DNA from: Nocardia sp. BMG51109
GTDB taxonomy: Bacteria > Actinomycetota > Actinomycetes > Mycobacteriales > Mycobacteriaceae
Assembly (NCBI RefSeq): GCF_000526215.1
Contig: NZ_JAFQ01000004.1
Coordinates: 2,542,001 to 2,606,000, forward strand
Direction: 5' to 3'
DNA: 64,000 bases
Below the pieces are notes generated by a model. The model was given only the letters and a program-made list of their open reading frames with translations. It did no database searches and was not told where the DNA came from. Shown one piece after another: positions 43,438 through 53,088 of this stretch. The translations under genes were made by a program, and so were the position numbers. Each line of letters starts with the position of its first letter. The stretch's first letter is position 1.

Positions 43438-43459
43438 TATAATGTTCGGACATATGTCC
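43438..43459 (+). promoter_or_regulatory. Promoter -10 with overlapping palindrome before the thiolase fusion gene
   Basis: TATAAT at 43438-43443 with CTGTTG 17 bp upstream forms a good promoter. A 12-bp perfect palindrome (GGACATATGTCC, 43448-43459) covers the expected transcription start, where a repressor would block it. Confidence 0.5.
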
Positions 43460-43474
43460 AGTGAGGTGTCTTCG

Positions 43475-45871
43475 ATGAGTCGGGACGGGCCGTCGTTCGA
43501 GACGGGATTGCCCGCGCACACGCCGGTGATCGTCGGGGTGGCCCAGGTATCCGAGCGGATCGACGAGCCCGGCTACCGGGCGCTGTCCGCGGCCGACCTG
43601 GCCGCGGAGGCCGTGCGAGCCGCGGCGGCCGATACCGGCGGCGACGCCGAGGCGGTGCTCGCGGCGCTGGATACCTTCGCCGCGATCCGCGCGTTCGACG
43701 ATTCGAGCGCCTTCTCCCGCGCCGCACTGGGCGCACCGGACAACGTGCCGCGCGCCGTGGCGGGCCGCGTCGGCGCCCGGCCGCGCCGGGCGATCCTCGG
43801 CCCGACCGGAGGCCAGGGGCCGCAACAACTGATCACCGAGCTGTGCGGCGCCATCGCCGACGGTGCCTGCGAGGCGGCGGTCCTGTTCGGGGCGGAGGCG
43901 ATATCCACCGTCCGGAACCTGTCGGCCCGCCCGGACTCGGAACGTCCGGATTTCACCGAGCACGTCGAAGGCTCCCTGGACGACCGGGGATACGGCATCG
44001 AAGGCATGACCCCGGCGCAGGCCATGGCGCACCGGATGGTCGAGCCGGTGGTCTCGTACACGGTGCTGGAGAACGCCCGGCGGGCCCGCCTCGGCGTCTC
44101 GCGCTCGGAGTACGCGCGGTCGATGGGCGAGTTGTTCAGCCGGTTCAGTGCCGTCGCCGCCGATAATCCGCACTCCTCGGCGCCGGTGGAGTACGGTGCC
44201 GAGGAACTGGTCACGGAGACCGACCGCAACCGGCACATCACCGACGCGTACACCCGCCTCCTGGTCGCGCGCGAGCAGGTGAACCAGGCCGCCGCGGTGG
44301 TCGTCATGTCTCTCGGCACGGCGCAGCGGCTCGGTATTCCGCAGGGGCGCATGGTGTTTCTGCGCGGCCACGCCGATCTGACCGAACGCGAACTGCTCGC
44401 CCGGCCGGATCTGAGCCGCAGCCCCGCGGCCGTCGCCGCCGTCCGGTGTGCCCTGGACCTGGCCGGCCTCGACCTCGACCAGCTGGCGCTGCTGGACCTG
44501 TACAGCTGCTTCCCGATCGCGGTGTTCAACCTCTGCGACGGTCTCGGCCTGCGCCCGGACGATCCGCGCCGCCTCACGGTCACCGGCGGCCTGCCCTACT
44601 TCGGCGGCCCGGGAAACAACTACTCGACCCACGCCATCGCCGAAATCGTTGCGCGACTGCGGGACCGGCCGGACAGCCACGGCATGGTGGTTGCCAACGG
44701 CGGCATCCTCAGCAAGCATTCGGTCGGCATCTACACGACCACCCCCACGCCTTGGCGGAGGGCCCGCACGGCCACGGTGCAGGCCGAGCTGAACGACGCG
44801 CCCGACGTGCCGGTCGTGGTCCACGCCGACGGCTGGGGCACCCTCGAAAGCTACGCCGTCCGCTTCGAGCGGGATGGATCCCGCGTCGCCGCCGTGCTCG
44901 GCAGGCTCGACGCCGGCGGCCGGTTCATCGCCAACACCCTCGACCACGACAGCGAGCTGCTGGACGTGCTGACCGGCGATACCGAGCCGATCGGGGCACG
45001 CGTCTTCGTCCGCTCGACCGATGCCGGCAACCGCGTCGCATGCACCCGCGAGCGGATGGATGAGCAGCTCCGCCAACCGACACCGATGATCCGGGATGCC
45101 TACGAGCACCTGCTCGTCACGCGGTCGGATCACGTGCTCGAGGTGATGATCAACCGGCCCGGGTCGGGCAACATGCTGACCCCGCAGGCGCAGCGCGAAC
45201 TCGACGAGATCTTCACCGCGTTCCAGCACGACCGCGAGCTGTGGGTGGCGATCGTCTGCGGTGCGGGCGAGGAGGCGTTCTGCGCCGGAACCGATCCGGA
45301 CGGCGCCGCCTCGATACTGCAACTGCTGTCCCAGCCGCGCAACGGCTTCGGCGGCCTGGTGGCCCGCGATCTGACGAAACCGGTGATCGCGGCGGTCAAC
45401 GGCCGCGCGGAGAGCGGCGGGCTCGAACTCGTCCTGGCCTGTCATCTCGTCGTCGCCGACGATGCGGCGTCGTTCGCATTGCCCGACACCGGAATCGGGC
45501 AGTCACCGGGGCCGGGCGTGCTGGTGCGGCTGCCCCGAGCCGTCGGCCGGGCGCTGGCCTACGACATGATCGTCACCGGCCGGCGGATCGACGCGGCCGA
45601 GGCCCTCGCCGCGGGGCTGGTGGCGCGGACGGCCCCGACCGGCAAGGCGGTCGCCGTCGCCCGGCAGATGGCCGCCGATATCGTCGCCCGCTCACCCGTC
45701 GCGATTCGCGCCGCGCTGTCGTTCATGGCACGCACCGACCACGCCGCCGACCCCGTCGCCGCCGCCGGGCGCCCGGCCGATCTGCTCGACAAGCTCATCG
45801 CCCATCGCGACCCGGTCGAGGGCCCCGCCGCACTGCGGGAAGGGCGGGAGCCGCAGTGGCGGAGTCCCTAG
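43475..45871 (+). CDS. Thiolase-like / enoyl-CoA hydratase fusion protein
   Basis: 798 residues from ATG at 43475 (GAGG eight bases upstream). Residues 1-~530 are a non-canonical (SCP2-type) thiolase: HTPVIVGVAQ start, LDLYSCFPIAVF around the candidate active Cys, GGPGNNYSTHAIAE with the catalytic His, and a C-terminal OB-like VVHADGWGTLESYAVRFERDG. Residues ~545-790 form a crotonase domain with the oxyanion-hole segments EEAFCAGTDPDG and NGRAESGGLELVLACHLVVAD. The two halves normally are separate proteins in beta-oxidation-type pathways. Fused, they could hydrate and cleave an acyl-CoA intermediate in sequence. The substrate is unknown. Confidence 0.85.
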   Translation: MSRDGPSFETGLPAHTPVIVGVAQVSERIDEPGYRALSAADLAAEAVRAAAADTGGDAEAVLAALDTFAAIRAFDDSSAFSRAALGAPDNVPRAVAGRVGARPRRAILGPTGGQGPQQLITELCGAIADGACEAAVLFGAEAISTVRNLSARPDSERPDFTEHVEGSLDDRGYGIEGMTPAQAMAHRMVEPVVSYTVLENARRARLGVSRSEYARSMGELFSRFSAVAADNPHSSAPVEYGAEELVTETDRNRHITDAYTRLLVAREQVNQAAAVVVMSLGTAQRLGIPQGRMVFLRGHADLTERELLARPDLSRSPAAVAAVRCALDLAGLDLDQLALLDLYSCFPIAVFNLCDGLGLRPDDPRRLTVTGGLPYFGGPGNNYSTHAIAEIVARLRDRPDSHGMVVANGGILSKHSVGIYTTTPTPWRRARTATVQAELNDAPDVPVVVHADGWGTLESYAVRFERDGSRVAAVLGRLDAGGRFIANTLDHDSELLDVLTGDTEPIGARVFVRSTDAGNRVACTRERMDEQLRQPTPMIRDAYEHLLVTRSDHVLEVMINRPGSGNMLTPQAQRELDEIFTAFQHDRELWVAIVCGAGEEAFCAGTDPDGAASILQLLSQPRNGFGGLVARDLTKPVIAAVNGRAESGGLELVLACHLVVADDAASFALPDTGIGQSPGPGVLVRLPRAVGRALAYDMIVTGRRIDAAEALAAGLVARTAPTGKAVAVARQMAADIVARSPVAIRAALSFMARTDHAADPVAAAGRPADLLDKLIAHRDPVEGPAALREGREPQWRSP

Positions 45872-45921
45872 CTCTGGCAACCGGAGCCCTGGCAACCGGC
45901 GGGAAAACGCCCGGTCGCCCC

Positions 45922-46104
45922 TCAGCTCGCCCGGCGCGGCGGGATTACCCAGAATTCGCTCTCCGGTAGTGGCGCCATCGGTCGGGTGTCCTCCATCGGA
46001 TCCACCCGGAGCATCGCGATGAACTCCTCCACGGTGTATCCAGCTGCGCGGATATCCGAAAGCAATTGCTCCGCAGGCGACCTCGGAGCGATCAGTCCAG
46101 GCAT
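45922..46104 (-). CDS. Small hypothetical protein (60 residues)
   Basis: MPGLIAPRSPAEQLLSDIRA...AGYTVEEFIAMLRVDPMEDTRPMAPL ending EFWVIPPRRAS. An amphipathic helix is followed by a proline-rich tail, and the upstream GGAGGACG could be the ribosome site. No known domain. It sits alone between the thiolase fusion and a lipoprotein. I consider it real because of its composition and ribosome site. Confidence 0.5.
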   Translation of the reverse strand: MPGLIAPRSPAEQLLSDIRAAGYTVEEFIAMLRVDPMEDTRPMAPLPESEFWVIPPRRAS

Positions 46105-46282
46105 CGTCCTCCCCCGGGGGAATCACCGGATATGTGCCGCAGCGGGCCGCGGGGGCAATCGCGGCCCTCTGCAGTGGTGTCTCACGCTCGAGACGAGCCC
46201 AGCTTAGCGAGTGTCCAGCTAACTTCACGCCATTTTCGGCCGGAAATATCCGGACAAGTGCGACAGGGGGAGTCGCCGGTTC

Positions 46283-46603
46283 CTAGTTCGGGCTCAGGCA
46301 GTCCTTCATGATCCCTTCGGTCGCCGCATGGGCCTTGGTGGCATCGTCCTGGCTCATACCCATCGTGCCCGGATCGGCGGCCTGCGCGTTGGTGCCCGGC
46401 TTGGTCATGATCTCCAGGCCCTCCTGCGAAATGCCCTGGTCGACATAGTGCTTGGCCGCGCAGTCGGCCATCTTGGCATCCTTGAGTCCGCTGTCCTGCA
46501 GGGCCTTGGACAGGTCCGCCTGGGTGATCTTCGGCTCGTCCGAGCCGCATCCCGCCAGCAACGGCAGCGCGACGAGCGCGGCGGCAATCAGCGAAATCCT
46601 CAC
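46283..46603 (-). CDS. Small secreted lipoprotein
   Basis: 106 residues. Signal peptide MRISLIAAALVALPLLAGC with lipobox L-L-A-G-C, so it is lipidated at Cys19. The mature part is small and helical (ITQADLSKALQDSGLKDAKMADCAAKHYVDQGISQEGLEIM...) with two further cysteines (DCAAKHY and KDCLSPN), which may form a disulfide. Similar short lipoproteins are common in mycolate actinomycetes. Divergent from the alpha/beta hydrolase. Function unknown. Confidence 0.8.
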   Translation of the reverse strand: MRISLIAAALVALPLLAGCGSDEPKITQADLSKALQDSGLKDAKMADCAAKHYVDQGISQEGLEIMTKPGTNAQAADPGTMGMSQDDATKAHAATEGIMKDCLSPN

Positions 46604-46795
46604 TGGTTCCTCGATTCTCGCAATCCGGTGTGTCTATCGGCGGCGCAACCGCCGTGGTGATCCTGCCGTATCGCGCGGTTCGAGGACAGTCGGCGGCGCA
46701 AAGGTCCAGGGTCGTGCGGGTTTCGCGGAACTGTTGGCGCGACGCCAATCATTGCTAGGGTGGGCGCGTCCACCACCGGCGCGGGAGTTGAGAGC

Positions 46796-47581
46796 ATGCT
46801 GAACCATCACCGAGTCGGTGCGGGCGAGCCGCTGGTCCTGGTGCACGGCATCGGCAGCCGGTGGCAGGTGTGGGAGCCGATCATCGACACGCTGGCGCGG
46901 TCGTTCGAGGTATTCGCCGTCGACCTGCCCGGTTTCGGCGACTCCGAACCGCTCGCGCACACCACCGTCGACACCCTGACCGACGCGCTCGCCGCCTTCC
47001 TCACCGAGCAGGGCTTGGAGAGGCCGCATCTGGCGGGCAACTCCATGGGCGGGCTGATCGTGCTGGCGCTCGGCGCGCGGGGCCTGGCCGGCTCGGTCAC
47101 CGCGTTCTCGCCGATCGGATTCTGGTCCGGCGCCGGCCGGGTGTGGTGCCGGCAGGCGCTGGGGCGGTCCAGGACGCTGGGCCGGCTGCTGCGTCCCGCG
47201 GTGCCCGCGCTGCTCGGCACGCCCGCGGGGCGAACGGCGTTGCTGGGCCTGGTGTTCGGCAAGCCCTGGGCGGTCGACGCCACGGTCGCCCTCGATACGG
47301 CCGACGGTGCCATGGACTCGCCCGGATTCGATTCCGCGCTGGCCTCTTTCGCCGGTGCGCGGATGCCGGCCGGCGGCCGGCTCGACCGCATCCCGGTCAC
47401 GGTCGCCTGGGGTAGCCGCGACATCCTGCTCACCTACGCCACGCAGAGCCGCCGCGCCCGGGACCGGCTCCCGGGCGCCCGCCACATCACGCTGCCGGGC
47501 AGCGGCCACATCCCGTTCTACGATGATCCCGATCGCTGTGCCCAGGTCGTCCGCGACCAGCTGGGCGCGCGCCCGCAGTGA
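46796..47581 (+). CDS. Alpha/beta hydrolase
   Basis: 261 residues from ATG at 46796. The oxyanion segment is LVLVHGIGSRWQVW, the nucleophile elbow GNSMGG (Ser in GxSxG), the acid WGSRDILL and the histidine GSGHIPFYDDP, so the catalytic triad is complete. Cytosolic, no signal peptide. It is 45 bp upstream of the enoyl-CoA hydratase on the same strand and probably co-transcribed with it, which suggests a thioester or ester substrate in acyl degradation. Confidence 0.9.
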   Translation: MLNHHRVGAGEPLVLVHGIGSRWQVWEPIIDTLARSFEVFAVDLPGFGDSEPLAHTTVDTLTDALAAFLTEQGLERPHLAGNSMGGLIVLALGARGLAGSVTAFSPIGFWSGAGRVWCRQALGRSRTLGRLLRPAVPALLGTPAGRTALLGLVFGKPWAVDATVALDTADGAMDSPGFDSALASFAGARMPAGGRLDRIPVTVAWGSRDILLTYATQSRRARDRLPGARHITLPGSGHIPFYDDPDRCAQVVRDQLGARPQ

Positions 47582-47626
47582 GGCCCGTCCTCGTGGGCGG
47601 CCGATCACGACCACAGGAGGTCGGCG

Positions 47627-48388
47627 ATGAGCAACGTTTCCCGGACCGTCAACGTTTCCCTGACGATCGATGGCGACCGTGCCTACGTCGCCCTCGACCG
47701 CCCCGGCAAACACAACGGCCTGACCGTCGACATGCTGAGCGATCTGGTCCGGGTCGCCCGGACGATCGGCCGGCGCGACGACATCCGCGCGGTGATCCTG
47801 TCCGGCAACGGCCCGAGCTTCTCCAGCGGCCTGGATATCGCGAAGGCCCTGGGCGATCCGCTGACCGTCGTGCGCAATTTCGCGCCGATTCCGTGGCTGG
47901 GCACGAATACCTTCCAGGAGGCGTGCTGGGCGTGGCGGCGGTTGCCGCAGCCGGTGATCGCGGCCGTGCACGGCCATTGTTACGGCGGCGCACTGCAATT
48001 GGCACTGGCCGCCGACATTCGGTTCGCCACCCCCGACGCCGACTTCTCGGTGATGGAGGTCAAGCACGGCCTGATCCCGGATATGACCGGCGCCGCGACG
48101 CTGTCCCGCCTGATCGGCGTCGACAAGGCCCTGCTGCTGGCCATGACCGCCGATCCGGTGGACGCCGGCTATGCCGAACGGATCGGCCTGATCACCGAGG
48201 TGACGGCCGATCCCGTGGCGGCGGCGGAGAAGCTGGCCGACCGGATCTCGGCCCGCCCGCCGCATGCCGTGGCCGCCGCGAAGCGGCTGTTCGACCGCAG
48301 CTGGCATGCGGGCGTGCGCCGTACGCTGGGTATCGAGCGGGCGACCCAGCTGCCGTTGATCGTGCGCCAGGCACTGTCGAAGAAATAA
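47627..48388 (+). CDS. Enoyl-CoA hydratase/isomerase family protein
   Basis: 253 residues. Crotonase fold with ALDRPGKHNGLT at the N-terminus, first oxyanion segment PSFSSGLDIAK and second HGHCYGGALQLALAADIRFAT. The next helix region (VMEVKHGLIPDMTGAATLSRLIG) carries D and E where hydratases and isomerases keep catalytic acids. Ribosome site ACAGGAGG upstream. The full-length family size suggests an active enzyme on acyl-CoA substrates. Confidence 0.9.
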   Translation: MSNVSRTVNVSLTIDGDRAYVALDRPGKHNGLTVDMLSDLVRVARTIGRRDDIRAVILSGNGPSFSSGLDIAKALGDPLTVVRNFAPIPWLGTNTFQEACWAWRRLPQPVIAAVHGHCYGGALQLALAADIRFATPDADFSVMEVKHGLIPDMTGAATLSRLIGVDKALLLAMTADPVDAGYAERIGLITEVTADPVAAAEKLADRISARPPHAVAAAKRLFDRSWHAGVRRTLGIERATQLPLIVRQALSKK

Positions 48389-48569
48389 CAATTCGAACCG
48401 AGGCCGTATGAATTACCCCGAAACAAGGTGAACTAAACCGGTTCGGGCGAGATTCGCTGCTAGCATTTGCTCGCTTATGCCAGCCAGTCGAATGATCGAG
48501 TGCGGCATCACAATCTCTACAACCGGTGGGCCGCACCCGCTTCGGCACGAATCCGGAGGGCTCACCGAT

Positions 48570-49676
48570 TTGATCAGGACCGTCTCCAGCCTGCTGTCCG
48601 CGATAGCGGGTGCTTCGGCCTTGCTTCTCACCGTCACCTCGCCGGCCGCGGCAAATCCGAATGCGATCAATCCGATTCCGGTGCTGAACGGCACCAACGG
48701 CCTGCCGCAGCTGCCGGGCCGCACCCACGCGGTATTCCAGATGACGGGCCTGGCCAGCCCGAACGGCACCGGGAACTACAACGTGCTCGGCACCGATCTG
48801 GGCATCATGTGGGACAACGAGAAGGGCGAGATGCTCACCGCCTTCGGCGACACCGCCGGACTCGGCCTGCCGAACCTGCTGTCGGGCAGCAACTGGGCCT
48901 GGCGCAGCAACATTCTGATGCGCAGCCACACCCAGGATCCGGCCGGTGGCATCTTCTTCGACAGCGTGGTGCGCGACGTCTTCGGTCAGGCGCGCGATCT
49001 GATTCCCAGCCCGAAGATCCCGTTCGTCGAGATCAGCCGCATTCCCACGGCGGGCATCTCGGTGGGCGGCGTGCAGTACATGAGCCTGATGTCGGTGCAG
49101 AGCTGGGACGAGCCGGGCCAGTGGACGACCAATTTCTCCGGCCTCGCGGCCTCCGCCGACAACGGCGAGACGTGGGCGGATCTCGGCTTCACCCGGCGTC
49201 CGAACGAGGGTGGCGACGCGAAGTTCCAGATGAACGCCTTCGCGAAGGACGGCGGCTGGGTCTACGAATACGGCACGCCGTCGGGGCGCGACCAGCAGGC
49301 GTTCGTCGCCCGGGTGCGGGACAACGACATCCAGAATCTCGGCGAATACGAGTACTGGGACGGCGGGCGCTGGGTTGAGGGCGACGTGAACGCGGCCGCG
49401 CCGATCGCGGGCGGGGTCGGCGAACTGTCGGTGATGTGGAACGACTACCTCGGGCAATACGTCATGCTGACCACCGACCCGGCGAATTCCGTGGTGCTGC
49501 GGAAGGCCCCGGCGCCCGAGGGGCCGTGGAGCGATCCCGAGGTGCTGATCGACACCCGCGAGTTGCCCACCGCGTACGCGCCGTCGATCTTCCCGTACCA
49601 GACCGGTCGCGACCTGTACTTCCTCACAACCGTGCACACCCAGTACAACGTGGTGCTGATGCGTACCCGGCTGTAG
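48570..49676 (+). CDS. DUF4185 secreted protein (endo-D-arabinanase-type), first copy
   Basis: 368 residues from TTG at 48570, which places a GGAGG nine bases upstream and gives a clean signal peptide (LIRTVSSLLSAIAGASALLLTVTSPAAA); the longer frame from 48477 has no such signal. The mature domain has the DUF4185 pattern: NVLGTDLGIMWDNEKGEMLTAFGDTAG, GGVQYMSLMSV, GELSVMWNDYLGQYVML, RTRL end. Members from mycobacteria cleave D-arabinan of the cell wall (glycoside hydrolase family GH183, as I recall). About 70% similar by eye to the copy at 53250. Likely acts on the cell's own arabinogalactan or lipoarabinomannan. Confidence 0.8.
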   Translation: MIRTVSSLLSAIAGASALLLTVTSPAAANPNAINPIPVLNGTNGLPQLPGRTHAVFQMTGLASPNGTGNYNVLGTDLGIMWDNEKGEMLTAFGDTAGLGLPNLLSGSNWAWRSNILMRSHTQDPAGGIFFDSVVRDVFGQARDLIPSPKIPFVEISRIPTAGISVGGVQYMSLMSVQSWDEPGQWTTNFSGLAASADNGETWADLGFTRRPNEGGDAKFQMNAFAKDGGWVYEYGTPSGRDQQAFVARVRDNDIQNLGEYEYWDGGRWVEGDVNAAAPIAGGVGELSVMWNDYLGQYVMLTTDPANSVVLRKAPAPEGPWSDPEVLIDTRELPTAYAPSIFPYQTGRDLYFLTTVHTQYNVVLMRTRL

Positions 49677-49704
49677 CAAGCCGGGTTCCCCATACACTCG
49701 GCTC

Positions 49705-50415
49705 ATGGACGCGGCGGACTGGGATGCGCGCTACGCGCAGAGCGAATTGGTGTGGGGCGCACCGCCGAACGGCACCGTGGTCGAGCACGTGTTCGGGCTG
49801 GAGCGGCGGATCCCGCTACAGCCCGACGCGCCCGGTGAGGAGCCCCCGGCCCTGCCGCGAGCGCTGGATCTCGCCTGCGGCGAGGGCCGCAACGCGCTGT
49901 GGCTGGCGACGCACGGCTGGCAGGTGCACGCGGTGGACTTCTCGCAGGTCGGCATCGACAAGGGCCGCACGGTCGCGTCCCGCCTGTCCCGCTCGGTGCG
50001 CGGCCGCCTCACCTGGCAGTGCGCCGACGTCACCGATCCGGACGCGGCGGGCATCACCGGCCCGTTCGAGCTGATCCTGCTGGCCTACCTGCACCTCCCG
50101 GCCGAGCAGCGCCGCACCCTCCTCCTGCGCCTGGCCGGCCTGCTCTCCCCCGGCGGCACCCTGCTGGTCCTCGGACACGACAGCACCAACCTCACCGAGG
50201 GCCACGGCGGCCCCCGAGACCCGTCGATCCTGTTCACCCCGAACGACGTCATGGCCGACCTGGGCGAGGCCGGCGACCACGTCCGCATCCGCGTAGCCGA
50301 CCGAATCCTCCGCCCCACCGAACAGGGCAACGCCGTAGACGCCCTGGTCGTGGCCACCCGCACCGTCCCCGACCTGGAACAACAGGCCACCACCCCGGAG
50401 ACTCCCGAGCCGTGA
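49705..50415 (+). CDS. Class I SAM-dependent methyltransferase
   Basis: 236 residues. The SAM-binding motif I is ALDLACGEGRNALWLATHGW, followed by VDFSQVGIDKGR (motif II) and FELILLAYLHLP (motif IV). The size and the WDARYAQSELVWGAPPN opening match a family of small-molecule/thiopurine-like methyltransferases in actinobacteria. It begins 28 bp after the DUF4185 gene, so it may be co-transcribed. The substrate is unknown. Confidence 0.85.
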   Translation: MDAADWDARYAQSELVWGAPPNGTVVEHVFGLERRIPLQPDAPGEEPPALPRALDLACGEGRNALWLATHGWQVHAVDFSQVGIDKGRTVASRLSRSVRGRLTWQCADVTDPDAAGITGPFELILLAYLHLPAEQRRTLLLRLAGLLSPGGTLLVLGHDSTNLTEGHGGPRDPSILFTPNDVMADLGEAGDHVRIRVADRILRPTEQGNAVDALVVATRTVPDLEQQATTPETPEP

Positions 50416-50435
50416 GGGCGTTGGTGGCGGACCGA

Positions 50436-51047
50436 TCAGTTCGCCGGTGTGCTCCAGCGGCGTAGCCAGGGCTCGACGGCTTCGGTGATCAGGTCGAAGC
50501 CGCTGCGGAACGAGTGGGGTTGGTTGGGGATTACCTTCACCTCGGCGGCGTCGGACGGGTCGGGGATGCCGAACGGGTCGCGGGCGCCGTTGATCACCAG
50601 CACATCGGTGGGCCGGGCGGCGAGTAGTTCGTCGCGGCGGGTCTTCTCCGGCTTTCCCGGTGGATGCAGCGGGAAGGAAAGTGCCACAACGCCTTCCGTC
50701 TTCGCCTCGAGTGCCGTGCGGCAGGCGACGCGGGCGCCGTTGCTGCGTCCGCCCTGGATCAGCGGCACACCGCGGACCTTCTTGCGCAATGCGGTCACGA
50801 TCTCCAGCCACGCCGCGTCCTGCGTGGTCGCCGAGCCCGGCGCGCGCTTTCCGGCCACCCGGTAGGGCTGCGTCACCCGGGCCACCGCGCCGCCCAGGCC
50901 GACCGCGCAATCGCGCACCGCCAGCAGGTCCTTCGCGTCGACCCCGCCGCCCGAGCCGTGGGTCAGCAGCAGGAGGAACGTCGCGCCGGCGGGCTTGTCC
51001 CATTCGACGTCCGCGGGCCCGGCAGTCGTGTCGATGCGCACGCCCAA
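50436..51047 (-). CDS. Alpha/beta-hydrolase-fold protein (KANL3/Tex30-like)
   Basis: 203 residues. LLLLTHGSGGG near the N-terminus, nucleophile motif GGRSNGARVAC (G-x-S-x-G), acid NGARDPFG and His IPNQPHSFRS complete a hydrolase triad. This short form without a cap is the KANL3/Tex30 type. The start is a TTG at 51047 or the GTG four bases later in frame. Convergent with the methyltransferase, 20 bp apart. Substrate unknown. Confidence 0.8.
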   Translation of the reverse strand: MGVRIDTTAGPADVEWDKPAGATFLLLLTHGSGGGVDAKDLLAVRDCAVGLGGAVARVTQPYRVAGKRAPGSATTQDAAWLEIVTALRKKVRGVPLIQGGRSNGARVACRTALEAKTEGVVALSFPLHPPGKPEKTRRDELLAARPTDVLVINGARDPFGIPDPSDAAEVKVIPNQPHSFRSGFDLITEAVEPWLRRWSTPAN

Positions 51048-51114
51048 CGGTAACCCGGCACCCGGCCCGGCTGTTCATCGCGTCACATAGGTCGGTCAGC
51101 CCTTGGAAGCGCCA

Positions 51115-51128
51115 TTACCCGCCGGTAA
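51115..51128. promoter_or_regulatory. Inverted repeat TTACC-CGCC-GGTAA upstream of fadE5
   Basis: A 14-bp inverted repeat with 5-bp arms about 105 bp before the fadE5 start, next to a TAATATAC stretch that may be a -10. A related TTACCCG recurs at ~51141. Typical size for a TetR-type operator. Confidence 0.4.
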
Positions 51129-51233
51129 TATACGGTGTAAGTTACCCGTGAGTAGCGGGCTGGCGGCTACCGGGTGGAGACAACGGGCGGGAACGGCGCA
51201 ACCGGACCGCACCAACCCTCAACGGAGAGAAAA

Positions 51234-53060
51234 ATGGGTCACTACAAGAGCAACGTCCGCGACCTGGAGTTCAACCTCTTCGAGGTCCTGGGCCTGGGTT
51301 CCATCCTGGACAGCGGCGCGTTCGGCGACCTGGACGCCGACACCGTCAAGGAGATGATCAGCGAGGTCAACCGCCTCGCCGAGGGTCCCCTGGGCGAGTC
51401 GTTCGCCGACGCCGACCGCAACCCGCCGGTGTTCCACCCCGACACCCACAGCGTCACGCTGCCGGAGTCGTTCAAGAAGAGCTACCGCACCTTGCAGGAA
51501 GGTGGCTGGGATTCCTACGCCGTGGCCGAGGAGCTGGGCGGCATCCGGTTCCCGCGCTCCGCGTATTGGGCCATCTCCGAGCTGGTCCTCGGCGCCAACC
51601 CGGCCGCGTTCATGTACGCCGCCGGCCCGGGCTTCGCCAACATCTTCTTCAACAACGCCACCGACGAGCAGAAGAAGTGGGCGAAGATCGCCGTCGAGCA
51701 GGGCTGGGGTTCGACCATGGTGCTGACCGAGCCGGATGCCGGCTCGGACGTCGGCGCCGGCCGCACCAAGGCGGTCCGGCAGGAGGACGGCTCCTGGCAC
51801 ATCGAGGGCGTCAAGCGGTTCATCACCTCGGCCGACTCCGACGACCTGTTCCCGAACATCATGCACCTGGTGCTGGCCCGCCCCGAGGGCGCGAAGCCGG
51901 GCACCAAGGGTCTGTCGCTGTTCTTCGTGCCGAAGTTCCACTTCGACCCCGAGACGGGCGAGCTCGGCGACCGCAACGGCGTATTCGTCACCAACGTCGA
52001 GCACAAGATGGGCCTGAAGGTCTCGGCCACCTGTGAGGTCACCTTCGGCGGCCACGGCGTCCCGGCCAAGGGCTGGCTGGTCGGCGAGGTGCACGACGGC
52101 ATCGCGCAGATGTTCGAGGTGATCGAGCACGCGCGAATGATGGTGGGCACCAAGGCCATTTCGACCCTGTCGACCGGGTACCTGAACGCGCTGGAGTACG
52201 CCAAGCAGCGCGTGCAGGGCGCCGACCTGACCCAGATGACCGACAAGTCCGCGCCGCGCGTCACCATCACCCACCACCCGGACGTGCGCCGCAGCCTGGC
52301 CCTGCAGAAGGCGTACTCGGAGGGCCTGCGCGCGGTGTACCTGTACACCGCGGCACACCAGGATGCCGTTGTGGCCGAGCAGGTTTCGGGCGCCGACGCC
52401 GATCTGGCCGCTCGGGTGAACGACCTGCTGCTGCCGATCGTCAAGGGCGTCGGTTCCGAGCGGGCCTACCAGTACCTGACCGAGTCGCTGCAGACCCTGG
52501 GCGGTTCGGGCTTCCTGCAGGACTACCCGATCGAGCAGTACATCCGCGATTCGAAGATCGATTCGCTGTACGAGGGCACCACGGCCATCCAGGCGCAGGA
52601 CTTCTTCTTCCGCAAGATCGCCCGCGACCGGGGCGTCGCCCTGGGCCACGTGGCCGGCGAGATCCAGAAGTTCATCGACCGCGAGGGCGGCAACGGCCGG
52701 CTGAAGGCCGAGCGCAAGCTGCTGGCCACCGCGCTGGAGGACGTGCAGGGCATGGCCGCCACCCTGACCGGCCACCTGATGGCCGCCCAGGAGGACACGA
52801 AGGAGCTGTACAAGGTCGGCCTGGGTTCGGTGCGCTTCCTGCTGTCGGTCGGCGACCTGCTGATCGGCTGGCAGCTGCTGCACCAGGCCGAGGTCGCCAT
52901 CGCGGCGCTGGACAACGGCTCCACCGAGCCCTTCTACCAGGGCAAGGTGGCAACCGCGCAGTTCTTCGCCCGCAACGTGCTGCCGGAGCTGACCGCGACA
53001 CGCGCCGTGCTGTCGAACCTCGACAACGACATCATGGAGCTGGACGAGGCGGCGTTCTGA
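51234..53060 (+). CDS. fadE5: Acyl-CoA dehydrogenase, FadE5-like
   Basis: 608 residues from ATG at 51234 (ribosome site AACGGAGAG). The opening [20 protein letters not shown] and the 608-residue length match mycobacterial FadE5 (Rv0244c type, 611 residues), the broad-range large acyl-CoA dehydrogenase. FAD/substrate motifs: [19 protein letters not shown] and [10 protein letters not shown], then the dehydrogenase C-terminal signature [39 protein letters not shown] with a candidate catalytic glutamate (YEGTTAI). It does the first step of beta-oxidation on fatty acyl-CoA. It stands between the two DUF4185 genes. Confidence 0.9.
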   Translation: MGHYKSNVRDLEFNLFEVLGLGSILDSGAFGDLDADTVKEMISEVNRLAEGPLGESFADADRNPPVFHPDTHSVTLPESFKKSYRTLQEGGWDSYAVAEELGGIRFPRSAYWAISELVLGANPAAFMYAAGPGFANIFFNNATDEQKKWAKIAVEQGWGSTMVLTEPDAGSDVGAGRTKAVRQEDGSWHIEGVKRFITSADSDDLFPNIMHLVLARPEGAKPGTKGLSLFFVPKFHFDPETGELGDRNGVFVTNVEHKMGLKVSATCEVTFGGHGVPAKGWLVGEVHDGIAQMFEVIEHARMMVGTKAISTLSTGYLNALEYAKQRVQGADLTQMTDKSAPRVTITHHPDVRRSLALQKAYSEGLRAVYLYTAAHQDAVVAEQVSGADADLAARVNDLLLPIVKGVGSERAYQYLTESLQTLGGSGFLQDYPIEQYIRDSKIDSLYEGTTAIQAQDFFFRKIARDRGVALGHVAGEIQKFIDREGGNGRLKAERKLLATALEDVQGMAATLTGHLMAAQEDTKELYKVGLGSVRFLLSVGDLLIGWQLLHQAEVAIAALDNGSTEPFYQGKVATAQFFARNVLPELTATRAVLSNLDNDIMELDEAAF

Positions 53061-53088
53061 TCCCGCGCTGATCCGGCCGTCGAACGCG

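Noticed and set aside
40181..45445. 1754-codon open frame on the minus strand
   Set aside because: It is the antisense shadow of the SDR, DUF3556 and thiolase-fusion genes; its His/Arg/Gly-rich composition without domains is typical of GC-rich antisense frames.
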